Of a stretch of 64,000 nucleotides of DNA, positions 18,435 to 27,150 are shown in pieces. Below the pieces are notes generated by a model. The model was given only the letters and a program-made list of their open reading frames with translations. It was not told the DNA's origin and ran no database searches. Origin of the DNA: Pseudomonas sp. GM21 (GTDB lineage: Bacteria; Pseudomonadota; Gammaproteobacteria; Pseudomonadales; Pseudomonadaceae); the NCBI RefSeq assembly GCF_000282215.1, contig NZ_AKJS01000191.1:1-64000 (forward strand). Direction: 5' to 3'. Both the position numbers and the translations under genes were made by a program. Each line of letters opens with the position of its first letter. Positions within the stretch are counted from its first letter, which is position 1.

Positions 18435-19376
18435 TCAGCCGTGCTTGGGTGGCGGGCCGCCCGGTGCCCATTTTTCTTTCGAATTGAACAGGAACAGCTG
18501 CGAGTTATCCGCCGACAGTGGCGCACGGCGGGCCTCCCAGGCGTCATCGTGCTTGTCCATGTCGGCGTCGTATTCGATGTGGCAGCCCAGCGGACTGTTG
18601 AAGTACCAGAACCAGTTGGAACCAAAGAGATGGCGGCCAGGACCCCAGAAACTGGTCCAGCCTTTTTGCTCGAAGCGCGTGCCCGCCAACAGCACTTCGG
18701 TGCCGCTGCCCATGTGGAAGGTGAAGTGTTCGCAGCCCTTCATGTGCGGTGGGGTCTGGATCATGAACAGGCAATGATGATCATCGGAACCCGCCGGGCG
18801 CATGAACGGCCCGGCGCCGATAAAGGTGTCTGTTGTCCGGAAGCCCAGGCGTTCGGCATAGAACGCTTCAGCCTTGGCTGCATCGGGAACGAAATACACC
18901 ACGTGCGACAAGGTTCGCGGCGTGGCATTCATTTCCAGGGTGATGCCCGGCTGGTTAAGCGGACGCTGTGGCGCATGGCCGGCGGCGTTGGTCAGGTCGT
19001 CCGGCGCGTTATAGGACTTGCGGACAGTGACCTGAAAGGCGATTGCAAACCCCATGTCGTCGACACTGTGCAACACGCCGTTGTCGTCACGGCGGACCTG
19101 GCGATCTCGCGCCAATTCATCCTCGATAGCATCGAGATCAGCCGCGTTGGCGACGCCATAAACGGTTTCGCGAATCGACGGTGCCGGACCAATGGCCGCC
19201 GGCAAATCTGGATCGTCCGCTCGGCGAATAATCACGGCGGTGCCGTCCAGTGCTTCAAAACGCCCGCCGTTGCTGTCGACATCGACAGGGGCAAGGCCGT
19301 AATCACGCAAGCAATCGGTACAGGCTTGGATGTCATCGACGCCAAAGATCAGGGCATCAAGGCCAAGGATGTTCAT
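18435..19376 (-). CDS. Two-domain VOC protein, probable extradiol dioxygenase
   Basis: Product of 313 residues from ATG 19376. Two vicinal-oxygen-chelate domains span about 1-120 and 153-290. The second keeps a plausible Fe(II) triad: H158, H217 (or H221) and E268 in GCHIEYD. This matches type I extradiol dioxygenases such as BphC or catechol 2,3-dioxygenase, which open catecholic rings next to the diol. With the adjacent Rieske ferredoxin and the FAD hydroxylase it suggests hydroxylation followed by meta cleavage. It is divergent from the LysR gene, with LysR box B between. Confidence 0.85.
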   Translation of the reverse strand: MNILGLDALIFGVDDIQACTDCLRDYGLAPVDVDSNGGRFEALDGTAVIIRRADDPDLPAAIGPAPSIRETVYGVANAADLDAIEDELARDRQVRRDDNGVLHSVDDMGFAIAFQVTVRKSYNAPDDLTNAAGHAPQRPLNQPGITLEMNATPRTLSHVVYFVPDAAKAEAFYAERLGFRTTDTFIGAGPFMRPAGSDDHHCLFMIQTPPHMKGCEHFTFHMGSGTEVLLAGTRFEQKGWTSFWGPGRHLFGSNWFWYFNSPLGCHIEYDADMDKHDDAWEARRAPLSADNSQLFLFNSKEKWAPGGPPPKHG

Positions 19377-19512
19377 GGCTACCACTCCATTGAAATTAGT
19401 ATCCGGACGCGCCTGCCTCAGGCTCGATAGCCCATCAGCGACGCGGGATGTCCGGTGGTGGTGTCGGCAAGGGCGCCGACTGCTGCGAAGAGTGCCGGGC
19501 GGTTTGGCAGCT

Positions 19513-19557
19513 GACTAATCGTGTGTCGGGATGTGACCTATTAGAAAACGCGATACC
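19513..19557 (-). promoter_or_regulatory. LysR composite operator, copy B (VOC/Rieske promoter)
   Basis: Read toward the VOC gene, GTATCGC is followed by GTTTT, CTAATAG, GTCAC and then ATC-N9-GAT (19518-19532) running into ATTAGTC. ATC-N9-GAT is the nod-box core bound by NodD-class LysR proteins, and a LysR gene lies divergently on the other side. The box ends about 137 bases before the VOC start. Confidence 0.7.
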
Positions 19558-19672
19558 TGAAAATCTCGGGTAACGGGTTTTTGGGGAGAGGAAAAGAAAC
19601 AGCGGGAGGCTTGACGCGGTGATGTATTCATCCGAATGTATCGCAAAAATAAATACAAAACGGACATGCCTG

Positions 19673-20635
19673 ATGCGTTTTAACCACCTGGATCTGAACC
19701 TGTTGGTCGCACTCGATGTGCTGCTCGAAGAACAGAACATCACCCGCGCCGCCGAACGCCTGCACATGACGCAGTCCGCCACCAGCGGTGTGTTGGGACG
19801 CCTGCGGACCTACTTCGAAGACGAACTGCTGGTGCAGGTCGGCCGGAAAATGCAACCCACGCCCTATGCCACGGAGCTCGCCACGCCGATCCGCGAAGTG
19901 CTGCTGACGATCAAGTCGTCGATTACCGCCAAGCCCGTGTTCGACCCCGCCACCAGCAAACGCCACTTTCGCCTGGTGACCTCGGATTACCTGATCAGCG
20001 TGCTGTTTGCCCAGGTGATTCAGAAGATCCATCAGGAAGCGCCCAACATCACCTTCGAGATGCTCGGCCCTAGCGACAACTCCGGTGAGTTGCTGATTCG
20101 CGGTGAGGTTGACCTGATGATCGTGCCTGAGCGGTACATCATCGACGGCCACCCCCACAAGCTGCTGTTCGAAGAGGACCACGTCTGCGTGGTGTGGGAC
20201 GGCAATACCCAGGTCGGCGACAGCCTGACCCTGGAGCAGTACATGGACATGGGCCATGTTTCAGTCGGTTTTGGTCGCAGCCGGCACCTGAGCATCGAAG
20301 AGTGGTTCATGAACCAGTATGGGTTCAACCGCCGTATCGAGGTCATCACCAACGACTTCAATACCCTGCCGCAACTGGTCGTAGGCACCCAGCGCATCGC
20401 CACCATGCACCAGCGCCTGGCGCGGTTGTACGCCGAGCACCTGCCGCTACGCATCCTCAATCCACCGGTGAAAATCCCTGTCATGCGCGAGGTCATGCTC
20501 TGGCACCGCAGCGTCGAGGGCGACCCGATGCACCGCTGGCTGCGCGAACGCATCAGCGAATTTATCCAGCACCTGGAGAATCCTCCTATCGCCCGTCGCG
20601 ATACCTCCCATCCCGAGTCACGATTGGCGCATTAG
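19673..20635 (+). CDS. LysR-type regulator, NodD/NahR class (first copy)
   Basis: Product of 320 residues; ATG 19673 is chosen because the family begins with an MRFxHLDLNLLVAL-type helix. The N-terminal winged helix (about 8-65) contains the recognition segment AAERLHMTQSATSG. The remainder is the usual two-lobed ligand domain. NodD/NahR-class members bind ATC-N9-GAT boxes and respond to aromatic inducers. It is divergent from VOC/Rieske, with box B between, and box D overlaps its own 3' end before the alpha/beta hydrolase gene. A possible AAAAATAA Hfq/Crc site is at 19645-19652. Confidence 0.93.
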   Translation: MRFNHLDLNLLVALDVLLEEQNITRAAERLHMTQSATSGVLGRLRTYFEDELLVQVGRKMQPTPYATELATPIREVLLTIKSSITAKPVFDPATSKRHFRLVTSDYLISVLFAQVIQKIHQEAPNITFEMLGPSDNSGELLIRGEVDLMIVPERYIIDGHPHKLLFEEDHVCVVWDGNTQVGDSLTLEQYMDMGHVSVGFGRSRHLSIEEWFMNQYGFNRRIEVITNDFNTLPQLVVGTQRIATMHQRLARLYAEHLPLRILNPPVKIPVMREVMLWHRSVEGDPMHRWLRERISEFIQHLENPPIARRDTSHPESRLAH

Positions 20636-20639
20636 TCGG
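20600..20639 (+). promoter_or_regulatory. LysR composite operator, copy D (alpha/beta hydrolase promoter)
   Basis: Beginning slightly upstream at 20587, CTATCGC-N5-GCGATAC is followed by CTCCC and ATC-N9-GAT (20610-20624), then ATTAGTC at 20631. The order matches copies A to C when read toward the downstream gene. It overlaps the end of the LysR gene and lies about 57 bases before the hydrolase start. Confidence 0.65.
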
Positions 20640-20694
20640 CGCGTCCTTAACGTGCCTTGTGAACGTCAAGGCAATCACAAGGACAACAACAATT

Positions 20695-21852
20695 ATGTTC
20701 CGTTACTTTCCAACCAATTATGTGTGGAATCTTTCTGTCGACCTGGCCATCGAGATGGGCGCCCGCATGGGCGAAATCGAAGAGATGTGCGCGCCGTTGC
20801 AGGAAGCCGCCCAGCAACCCGACGCGGCTGGCACCAAAGCGTTCCGAGAAACCTGGGCGAAGATGGCCGACAAACTCTGTGGCCTGGCTGAGGAAGACGA
20901 AGGTAATGGTCGGCTGCTGTCCGCAGGCGAAAAGTACAACCGCGCCGCCACTTATTACCTCACCTGCGAACGTTTGCAGGCCCACGGCGCACCGGGCCGG
21001 ACTGAGCTGTACCAGCGCTTTTTACAGACCTTCAAACGCGGCATCGAGTTGTCGCGCGAGAACTGCGAGCGCGTTGAAATCCCCTACGAGGGCAAACACA
21101 TTTCCGGCCTGCTGGTGCGTGCCGAGGGTGTGACCGGTCCGGCTCCGATCCTGGTGCAGGTCAATGGACTGGATTCGACCAAAGAAATGAAATACCGCGT
21201 CGGCCTGCCGGCCTGGTTGGCGAAACGTGGTATTTCTTCGTTGATCATCGACCAGCCCGGCACAGGAGAAGCCCTGCGCCTGCATAACCTGATTGCCCGT
21301 TTCGACAGCGAGCATTGGGCCAGTCGCGTGGTCGACTGGCTGGAAACCCGAAGCGACGTGGACGCCAAACGTATTGGCCTGGAAGGCGTCTCTCTGGGCG
21401 GCTATTACTGCCCGCGTGCGGTGGCGTTTGAACCACGGTTTGCCTGCGGCGTGGTGTGGGGCGCAAACCATGACTGGCGCAATGTGCAAAAACGTCGCCT
21501 GGAAAAAGAAGGCAGCTTCCCTGTACCGCACTATTGGGCGCACGTGTGCTGGGTGTGGGGTGCGAAAGATATGGATAAATTCATGGCCATCGCCGAAAAC
21601 GTGCATCTGGATGGCGTACTCGATCGCATCAAGGTGCCGTTCCTGGTGACCCACGGTGAAAAAGACTCGCAGATCCCACTGAAATGGGCACAGCGTACTT
21701 ACGAGCAACTGGTCAACAGCCCTAAACGCGAACTGAAGATCTTCACCGAACGCGAAGGTGGCGTGCAGCATTCCAGCTTCGATAACAGCATCAACGCTGG
21801 TCACTACATTGCTGACTGGATTGCCGAAACGCTGGGTGGCCACACCGCTTAA
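20695..21852 (+). CDS. Alpha/beta hydrolase, C-C or ester hydrolase family
   Basis: Product of 385 residues from ATG 20695; the long open frame upstream belongs to the LysR gene in another frame. A helical N-terminal region (about 1-130) precedes the alpha/beta fold. The nucleophile elbow is GVSLGG, with a late Asp (HGEKDSQ) and a His (QHSSFDN) completing the triad. The layout resembles 2,6-dihydroxypseudooxynicotine hydrolase and related C-C hydrolases acting on diketone-type ring products. AACAACAA at 20685-20692 is a possible Hfq/Crc site. A strong terminator follows. Confidence 0.87.
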   Translation: MFRYFPTNYVWNLSVDLAIEMGARMGEIEEMCAPLQEAAQQPDAAGTKAFRETWAKMADKLCGLAEEDEGNGRLLSAGEKYNRAATYYLTCERLQAHGAPGRTELYQRFLQTFKRGIELSRENCERVEIPYEGKHISGLLVRAEGVTGPAPILVQVNGLDSTKEMKYRVGLPAWLAKRGISSLIIDQPGTGEALRLHNLIARFDSEHWASRVVDWLETRSDVDAKRIGLEGVSLGGYYCPRAVAFEPRFACGVVWGANHDWRNVQKRRLEKEGSFPVPHYWAHVCWVWGAKDMDKFMAIAENVHLDGVLDRIKVPFLVTHGEKDSQIPLKWAQRTYEQLVNSPKRELKIFTEREGGVQHSSFDNSINAGHYIADWIAETLGGHTA

Positions 21853-21869
21853 CAGGTTTCGCGAAGCAT

Positions 21870-21910
21870 AAAAAACGCCGGATAACCCTAGGGTTTCCGG
21901 CGTTTTTTTT
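21870..21910 (+). terminator. Rho-independent terminator after the alpha/beta hydrolase
   Basis: A run of A is followed by ACGCCGG, a loop region containing CCCTAGGG, CCGGCGT and eight T. The stem is GC-rich and symmetric, so it could also stop transcription on the other strand. Confidence 0.92.
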
Positions 21911-21970
21911 GTTGACGGGCAAACGAATTCAGTTGGGCGCACGTGTGCCATGGAACGAGCTGATCTGCCA

Positions 21971-22012
21971 GCCATCGCAACTCGCGATACTCGCCCCTTG
22001 AGGTCACTTATC
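21971..22012 (+). promoter_or_regulatory. LysR composite operator, copy E (amidohydrolase promoter, degenerate)
   Basis: CATCGCA-type and GCGATAC arms around 5 bases (21973-21990) also fit ATC-N9-GAT (21974-21988). The expected second element follows only weakly (GAGGTCAC then TTATCGCC). Orientation matches the downstream amidohydrolase, about 140 bases away. It is the least conserved of the five. Confidence 0.45.
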
Positions 22013-22150
22013 GCCGCGAAAGCCCCGACGCCGCTGACGTAGCGCAGCTATTGATGCCATCAATACGCGCGCATTGATGCAAGTTGCTGGTGGTGACCAT
22101 GGTCGCGCCCTAGCCTCGCTTTGCATAACAATCAGCAAAGTGAATACCCC

Positions 22151-23500
22151 ATGAACGCCCTGCACCTGAGATGCCAAACCCTGTTTGACGGTACTGGCCT
22201 GGAAACCCGTCAACAGCAAACCCTGGTCGTGGAAAACGGTCTGCTGTCGTATGTCGGCCCAACAGCCCTGGCGCCGCAACCGCAACCGGGAGACACCCTG
22301 CTGGACGCTGGCGATAACTTTGTCATGCCGGGCCTGGTGGATGTGCATACCCATCTGGCCTTCGGCAACGCGCAAAGCGAAGAAGACATCGATATCTGGA
22401 CCAGTGACGAGTTCCGCGCGCTGCGGGGCATGTTCTTCGCCCAACATGTGCTGGCTGCCGGCGTGACCAGCATGGTCTGCCCTGGCGATAGCGGCCAACT
22501 GAGCATCGCTGTGCGCAATGCAATCGCCGCCGGTTTGTTCGAGGGCCCGCGCATTGCCGCGAGCAGCCGGGTCATTACCAATCGGCAGAGCCTCAATGAC
22601 TGGTTCCCAAGCCGCGTGGGTGCGCCGGAATATTTCACCGCGCGCCTGGTCACCAGCCGCAGCGAAGCATTGGCGGAAATCCGCAAACAGGCCAAGGATG
22701 GCGTCGACCTGATCAAGATCGCCATGGACGGCACCCACCGCCGCCCGAATGGCGAAATCATCGCCGCCTTCACCGCTGAAGAAACCTGGGAAATGGTTGA
22801 AGAGGCGCATCGCCTGGGCTGCAAAGTGGCGACTCACGCCTATGGCCGCGAAGCGGTGATGTACGCCGCCCGCGCAGGCGTGGATCTGGTGTTTCATGCC
22901 TTTTATATGGACGATGCGTGCATTGAAGCCTTGCTCGAAGCGGGCACCATCCTCGCGCCAACCATGACGTTCCCTCAAAACACCGTGGACTTCTGCCAAC
23001 CCCACGATCCGGCCATCAGTACCGGCTACGCCGGCTACTGCGCACGCACCCTGGAAGTGGGTTCGGCCGTGCTCAAACGGGCCAAGGCTGCAGGCGTGCC
23101 TTTCGCGTGCGGCAGCGACAGCGGTTTTGCGGTGACGCCTTACGGCGAGTGGCACGCTCGTGAGTTGGAACTGTTGGTCACCCGTCTGGGCTTCACTCCG
23201 GCAGAAGCGTTGTATGCCGCCACGGCTGTCGGCGCACGCTGCATGCCGCGTGGCGAGACCCTCGGCTCCCTCGAAGTGGGCAAGCAAGCGGACTTCCTGT
23301 TGCTCGACGGTTCACCGTTGCACGACATCCGCATTCTGCAAGACCGCTCGCGCCTTAAAGCCGTGTACAAGGCCGGCCAGCCCGTGCGGATGGAGCGCAG
23401 CCCCTACAACCCAAAACAGGTGTCTGATTTCAACTCGCTGAAATGGACAGACCTTTACACCCGCGACCGTGTTGCCCAATTGGGCAAGTGGGCTCAATGA
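22151..23500 (+). CDS. Metal-dependent amidohydrolase (imidazolonepropionase-like)
   Basis: Product of 449 residues from ATG 22151; a TTG at 22121 is an alternative. The metal-site motif is VHTHLAF near residue 62. The predicted ligands continue with KIAMDGTH, THAYG and the late Asp in CGSDSGF, in the order of the amidohydrolase superfamily. These enzymes open lactam, amide or related bonds in the cytoplasm. It is preceded by LysR box E and followed immediately by a GlcG-like gene. The substrate is unknown; a role late in the same pathway is inferred. Confidence 0.88.
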   Translation: MNALHLRCQTLFDGTGLETRQQQTLVVENGLLSYVGPTALAPQPQPGDTLLDAGDNFVMPGLVDVHTHLAFGNAQSEEDIDIWTSDEFRALRGMFFAQHVLAAGVTSMVCPGDSGQLSIAVRNAIAAGLFEGPRIAASSRVITNRQSLNDWFPSRVGAPEYFTARLVTSRSEALAEIRKQAKDGVDLIKIAMDGTHRRPNGEIIAAFTAEETWEMVEEAHRLGCKVATHAYGREAVMYAARAGVDLVFHAFYMDDACIEALLEAGTILAPTMTFPQNTVDFCQPHDPAISTGYAGYCARTLEVGSAVLKRAKAAGVPFACGSDSGFAVTPYGEWHARELELLVTRLGFTPAEALYAATAVGARCMPRGETLGSLEVGKQADFLLLDGSPLHDIRILQDRSRLKAVYKAGQPVRMERSPYNPKQVSDFNSLKWTDLYTRDRVAQLGKWAQ

Positions 23501-23511
23501 GGACCAGCGCC

Positions 23512-23958
23512 ATGCAGCAACTCGACTTATTGACCGCCACCCACATCGCCAGCAGCGCTATCCGCATCGCCCGAGAAACCGGGGTTAAACCCTTGGCCGT
23601 CGCCGTGCTGGATGCCGCCGGTCATCCGCTGGCCGTCTTGCGCGATGAACTCGCCAGTTTTCTGCGGCCACAAATCGCCACCGGCAAAGCCCGTGGCTGT
23701 CTGGGAATGGGTTTTGGTGGGCGCGAACTGGCGCGGCGCGCTCAAGCGATGCCGGCGTTTTTCGACGCTATAAACAGCCTGACTGGCGGCGAGGTCATTC
23801 CCGTCGCCGGCGGAGTGTTGATTCGCAATGTTGAGGGACTGGTTCTCGGGGCCATTGGTATCAGCGGCGACACTTCGGACAACGACGAACGATGCGCTTT
23901 ACAGGCTATCGACCAGGTTGGACTGGTGGCGGATAACGGCGATCAGCTGCCCTGCTGA
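23512..23958 (+). CDS. GlcG/HbpS-family protein
   Basis: Product of 148 residues. ATG 23512 follows GAGGA; an ATG at 23497 would overlap the amidohydrolase stop. The sequence shows the compact GlcG/HbpS fold signature: AVLDAAGHPLAVLRDE, a central GKARGC helix and a glycine-rich PVAGGVLIR end with GAIGISG. Members bind haem or small ligands, and some act as accessory proteins in oxidative catabolism. It overlaps the convergent second LysR gene by 16 bases. Confidence 0.85.
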   Translation: MQQLDLLTATHIASSAIRIARETGVKPLAVAVLDAAGHPLAVLRDELASFLRPQIATGKARGCLGMGFGGRELARRAQAMPAFFDAINSLTGGEVIPVAGGVLIRNVEGLVLGAIGISGDTSDNDERCALQAIDQVGLVADNGDQLPC

Positions 23959-24878
23959 TCGAGCAACGCGGCCTGTTCAAGCAAGAGGCCGCGAAACCAC
24001 AGCATGGCCGGGTCATGGTCTTGATAAGGATGCCATTGCAGCACTTGAACAGCCTCGGGAAAAGCCAGCGGTGTTGGATGGATACGCAGTGGATAATGCT
24101 GAGCGAAACGCTGCGCCTGTCGGCGAAACACAGTGGCGATCCGTGCGGTACCGACGATAAATTCGGGCATCAACACGAAGCTTTCAAGGGCCACCGCCAC
24201 TCGCCGTTGAACACCCAGCTCATGCAGGTGCACGGCATCCATCGCCAGATTCCGGCCATCGGCAAACTCGCGGACCACGTGCTCCGCGTCGCAATAGTTG
24301 GCCAGGCTCAAACCATCGGCGAACGGCGATTGCCGAGCGCAGACAATGCAACAGAGCTGATCACTCATGAGCGGTAGGTGGGGATAAGCCGGATTCACCC
24401 TGCGCTGCGGCACAATCACGCAATCACTGCGACGATAATCGAGCGCTTCGCTGACCACATCACCGTCACGCGGTACAGGCAAGTCCCGCAGGCTCAAGCG
24501 CACGCCAGATGCAACACGGGCCAATTCACGACTGACCGCTGGCAGCAGCACGCCAGCCACGTAGTCGGAAGCCACCAACGTGAAGTGCCGAGTGCAATGG
24601 GCCGGTTCAAAATTGACCGGTGCATCGACAATCTCCCGCGTCAGTGCCAGCGCTTGACGTACTTTGGGCAACAACTCCAAACCCAATGCCGTGGGTTCCA
24701 GGCGTCGTCCTATCTGAACCAGCAAGGGGTCATTGAAATGCTCACGCAAACGCCCGAGCGCCGAACTGGTTGCCGACTGGCCCAGGCACAAACGTTCGGC
24801 GGCCCTGCTGACGCTGCATTCACTCAACAAGGCATCCAGGGCCACCAACAGGTTCAGGTCAAGACGTCGATAACGCAT
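23943..24878 (-). CDS. LysR-type regulator, NodD/NahR class (second copy)
   Basis: Product of 311 residues. The N-terminal winged helix begins MRYRRLDLNLLVALDALL and contains AAERLCLGQSATSS, very close in layout to the regulator at 19673, so the two look like diverged paralogues. A two-lobed ligand domain follows. It sits 55 bases downstream of the chemoreceptor gene on the same strand and may share its transcript and LysR box C. It converges on, and overlaps by 16 bases, the GlcG-like gene. Confidence 0.93.
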   Translation of the reverse strand: MRYRRLDLNLLVALDALLSECSVSRAAERLCLGQSATSSALGRLREHFNDPLLVQIGRRLEPTALGLELLPKVRQALALTREIVDAPVNFEPAHCTRHFTLVASDYVAGVLLPAVSRELARVASGVRLSLRDLPVPRDGDVVSEALDYRRSDCVIVPQRRVNPAYPHLPLMSDQLCCIVCARQSPFADGLSLANYCDAEHVVREFADGRNLAMDAVHLHELGVQRRVAVALESFVLMPEFIVGTARIATVFRRQAQRFAQHYPLRIHPTPLAFPEAVQVLQWHPYQDHDPAMLWFRGLLLEQAALLDQQGS

Positions 24879-24933
24879 GCAGCATCCATTTTGGTTTGGA
24901 GGAATGAGCGATCATCACTGATGGATACTCAAT

Positions 24934-26874
24934 TTACAGGGTCGTTTGAAACGCTCCAACCGCTTCACCGAGGCTGACACTCAAACGCTGCAAGTTGCCA
25001 TTAGCCAATTCCAACCGAGCGCACTCCTCGGCATTTTGCTCTACCACCGAGTCAACCTGACCAAGAGCTGCATCGACTCGGCAGACCATGTCGTGTTGCA
25101 TCGCTGCGGCTTGGGCAATGCTTTGTCCGGTGTGTTCAACACGCGAAATGGCCGAGGTAATCGCATCCAGAACCAGGCTCGCGCGCACTGTCAGATCAAC
25201 GCCTTCGGCGGTCAGACGCTGACTGTCGCAAAGACTGGCGGCGGTCTCGCCAGTCACCTCTGCGAGACGTCGAATCATGCTGTCGATCTCGCCAGTCGAC
25301 GCTCGCGTTCGACTGGCGAGCGCCCTCACTTCGTCCGCCACCACAGCAAATCCGCGTCCATGTTCTCCGGCGCGTGCGGCTTCGATGGCGGCATTCAAGG
25401 CCAGTAGATTCGTCTGTTCGGCGATGGCGCTGATCACGTCCAGCACACGGGTAATAGCCTGGCTCTCGGTTTGCAGCAATTGCATGGAACTCGCACTGCT
25501 GGTCATTTCCAGCGACAGCCGCTGCAGGCTTTGACTAGCCTGCCTTACCAAATCGTCCCCTTGATGGATCAGCTCGCAGGCTTCGCCCAAGGTTACCTGG
25601 CTGCCTCCGACTTGCTTGTTGACCTGCGCAGCGGCCTGGGTCATATGCTGCATTGCTTCAACCACCTCAGCGGTTTGTTCGCGCTGTGCACGCACACCCT
25701 GCCCTGTGCGCTGTACCATTGCGCCCAACGTGGCGGCGGCAGAGTCAAGCTGCTGCACATCGCTGCCGATCCGCCCAACAAGACCGCGCAGCGCCTGCAA
25801 CATCAGATCGATAGCGCGGCTGAGCTGGCCCAATTCATCTTGCCGACCTAGCCGCGCGGGACGATCTTTCAGATCACCTGCGGCCACACGTTGCGCCAGA
25901 TCCAGCATCAACTTCAGGGGGGAAACAATAGAGCGTCGGATCACAAAGCACGCACCGATACTAAGCATCACTGCCAGTAGCACCATTGCTGCAAGTTGCA
26001 GGTCCAGACGTTGGCGGAGTAATTCATAAGATTGCGCGGCCCTAACGCGCTCGTCTTCCAACAGCGCCGTCACTTTCTCTGCCGAGATCGACATGCTCAC
26101 CTGTTGCGCCATGGCCTGCTCACCGCTGACGGCATAAGCCAAAAATGCCTCACGATATTCGGTCAACGCTGCGCTGGCCTCATCCAGTGCACGACGACGA
26201 TCCCCGTCTAGTTGCGAATTCAGGCTGCTTAACGCGGTATCCAGCTCATTTACTCGGTTGACCCAGTCGTCCCGGTAACGCGTCTGCGGATCAAGGGAAA
26301 AATACAACTCGCTGTCGCGCAGATTGGCCAAGCGTTCGCGTAACGAAGCCGCCTCCTCCAACTGCTGCATTGACTGCGCGTCGGGCAAGTTGCGCTGCTC
26401 AAGGTCCAGATTGATAGCGTCCAGTTGGTCGAGAAACACTTCGCTGAAACGCTGCCCCGTCGTTTCAGCCAGCACTTGCATACGCATCCTCGCCTGTAAC
26501 GCCTGCTGCCGCGCCTCGGCATATGCCTGAAATGCCTTCAGGTAGGCGTCGGATGAGTCCGCGAGCGTGCGCCCGAAGTCTTCGCCAAATTTTGCAAGCG
26601 ACGTACCGATTTGAAGCTGACGAAGAGAGTCCTCGACCTGTTTCGCCGCCTCCGATGACCGCTGCAAACCGAAATCCTTCTCTGCAACCCGTGCGTGGTC
26701 GAGGTCAGCTTTCTGGTGATCCAGTTTGCGTAACTGAGAGGCGCTCGATTGAGTTACCTGCACTGAGTACCAAGCGGTGAATGCCATGCCCATCGTGCAG
26801 ATCAGCACTAGACCGAAGCCGAGCGACAACTTTCCGCCAACGCTGAGGCGGCTGAGCACGGAACGAATAACCAT
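24934..26874 (-). CDS. Methyl-accepting chemotaxis protein with HBM-type sensor
   Basis: Product of 646 residues. A first membrane helix (about 12-34) is followed by a long all-helical periplasmic region (about 35-290), which fits a helical bimodular (HBM) sensor as in McpS. A second membrane helix (about 295-315), HAMP and the cytoplasmic coiled coil follow. The signalling tip ([35 protein letters not shown] region) is canonical. HBM receptors typically sense organic acids or purine-like ligands. LysR box C lies about 138 bases upstream and AACAATAA at 26890-26897 precedes the ribosome site, tying it to the catabolic island. Confidence 0.93.
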   Translation of the reverse strand: MVIRSVLSRLSVGGKLSLGFGLVLICTMGMAFTAWYSVQVTQSSASQLRKLDHQKADLDHARVAEKDFGLQRSSEAAKQVEDSLRQLQIGTSLAKFGEDFGRTLADSSDAYLKAFQAYAEARQQALQARMRMQVLAETTGQRFSEVFLDQLDAINLDLEQRNLPDAQSMQQLEEAASLRERLANLRDSELYFSLDPQTRYRDDWVNRVNELDTALSSLNSQLDGDRRRALDEASAALTEYREAFLAYAVSGEQAMAQQVSMSISAEKVTALLEDERVRAAQSYELLRQRLDLQLAAMVLLAVMLSIGACFVIRRSIVSPLKLMLDLAQRVAAGDLKDRPARLGRQDELGQLSRAIDLMLQALRGLVGRIGSDVQQLDSAAATLGAMVQRTGQGVRAQREQTAEVVEAMQHMTQAAAQVNKQVGGSQVTLGEACELIHQGDDLVRQASQSLQRLSLEMTSSASSMQLLQTESQAITRVLDVISAIAEQTNLLALNAAIEAARAGEHGRGFAVVADEVRALASRTRASTGEIDSMIRRLAEVTGETAASLCDSQRLTAEGVDLTVRASLVLDAITSAISRVEHTGQSIAQAAAMQHDMVCRVDAALGQVDSVVEQNAEECARLELANGNLQRLSVSLGEAVGAFQTTL

Positions 26875-27010
26875 CGAACGAGCCTTCTTTTATTGTTTTG
26901 TTGGCAATATCACCTGCAACCTCCGGCCGGGAATGTTGGCTCGAACCGTTGCTCGTCACCTGGCGGGATAGACCGAGCGACGGGCACAGGTTGCCGGGAC
27001 GCAGCGATGC

Positions 27011-27056
27011 GGACTAATCGCTTGTTGGGATGTGACCTATCGGAAAACGCGATATC
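27011..27056 (-). promoter_or_regulatory. LysR composite operator, copy C (chemoreceptor promoter)
   Basis: Read toward the chemoreceptor gene, ATATCGC, GTTTT, CCGATAG, GTCAC and ATC-N9-GAT (27017-27031) run into ATTAGTC. It is nearly identical to copy B, differing at a few positions over about 45 bases, and ends about 138 bases before the start codon. Confidence 0.7.
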
Positions 27057-27100
27057 TGAAATGTATGCGAGTGGTCAGGGGTGATTCGGCATGAAGAGGC

Positions 27101-27123
27101 GTGGTGTCACGAAGCGACACCAC
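27101..27123 (-). terminator. Possible terminator hairpin after the MarR gene
   Basis: GTGGTGTC and GACACCAC form a perfect 8-base stem around 7 bases, 28 bases beyond the MarR stop codon. There is no following T run on the minus strand, so termination would be weak or Rho-assisted. Confidence 0.4.
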
Positions 27124-27150
27124 TTAAAGGAAAGGCGTTCAAGCGTAGAT

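Noticed and set aside
20194-20694. N-terminal extension of the alpha/beta hydrolase
   Set aside because: This part lies within the LysR coding region in another frame; a well-placed ATG at 20695 matches the family start.
22004-23287. A 427-codon minus-strand frame opposite the amidohydrolase
   Set aside because: Antisense shadow of a gene with intact metal-binding motifs.
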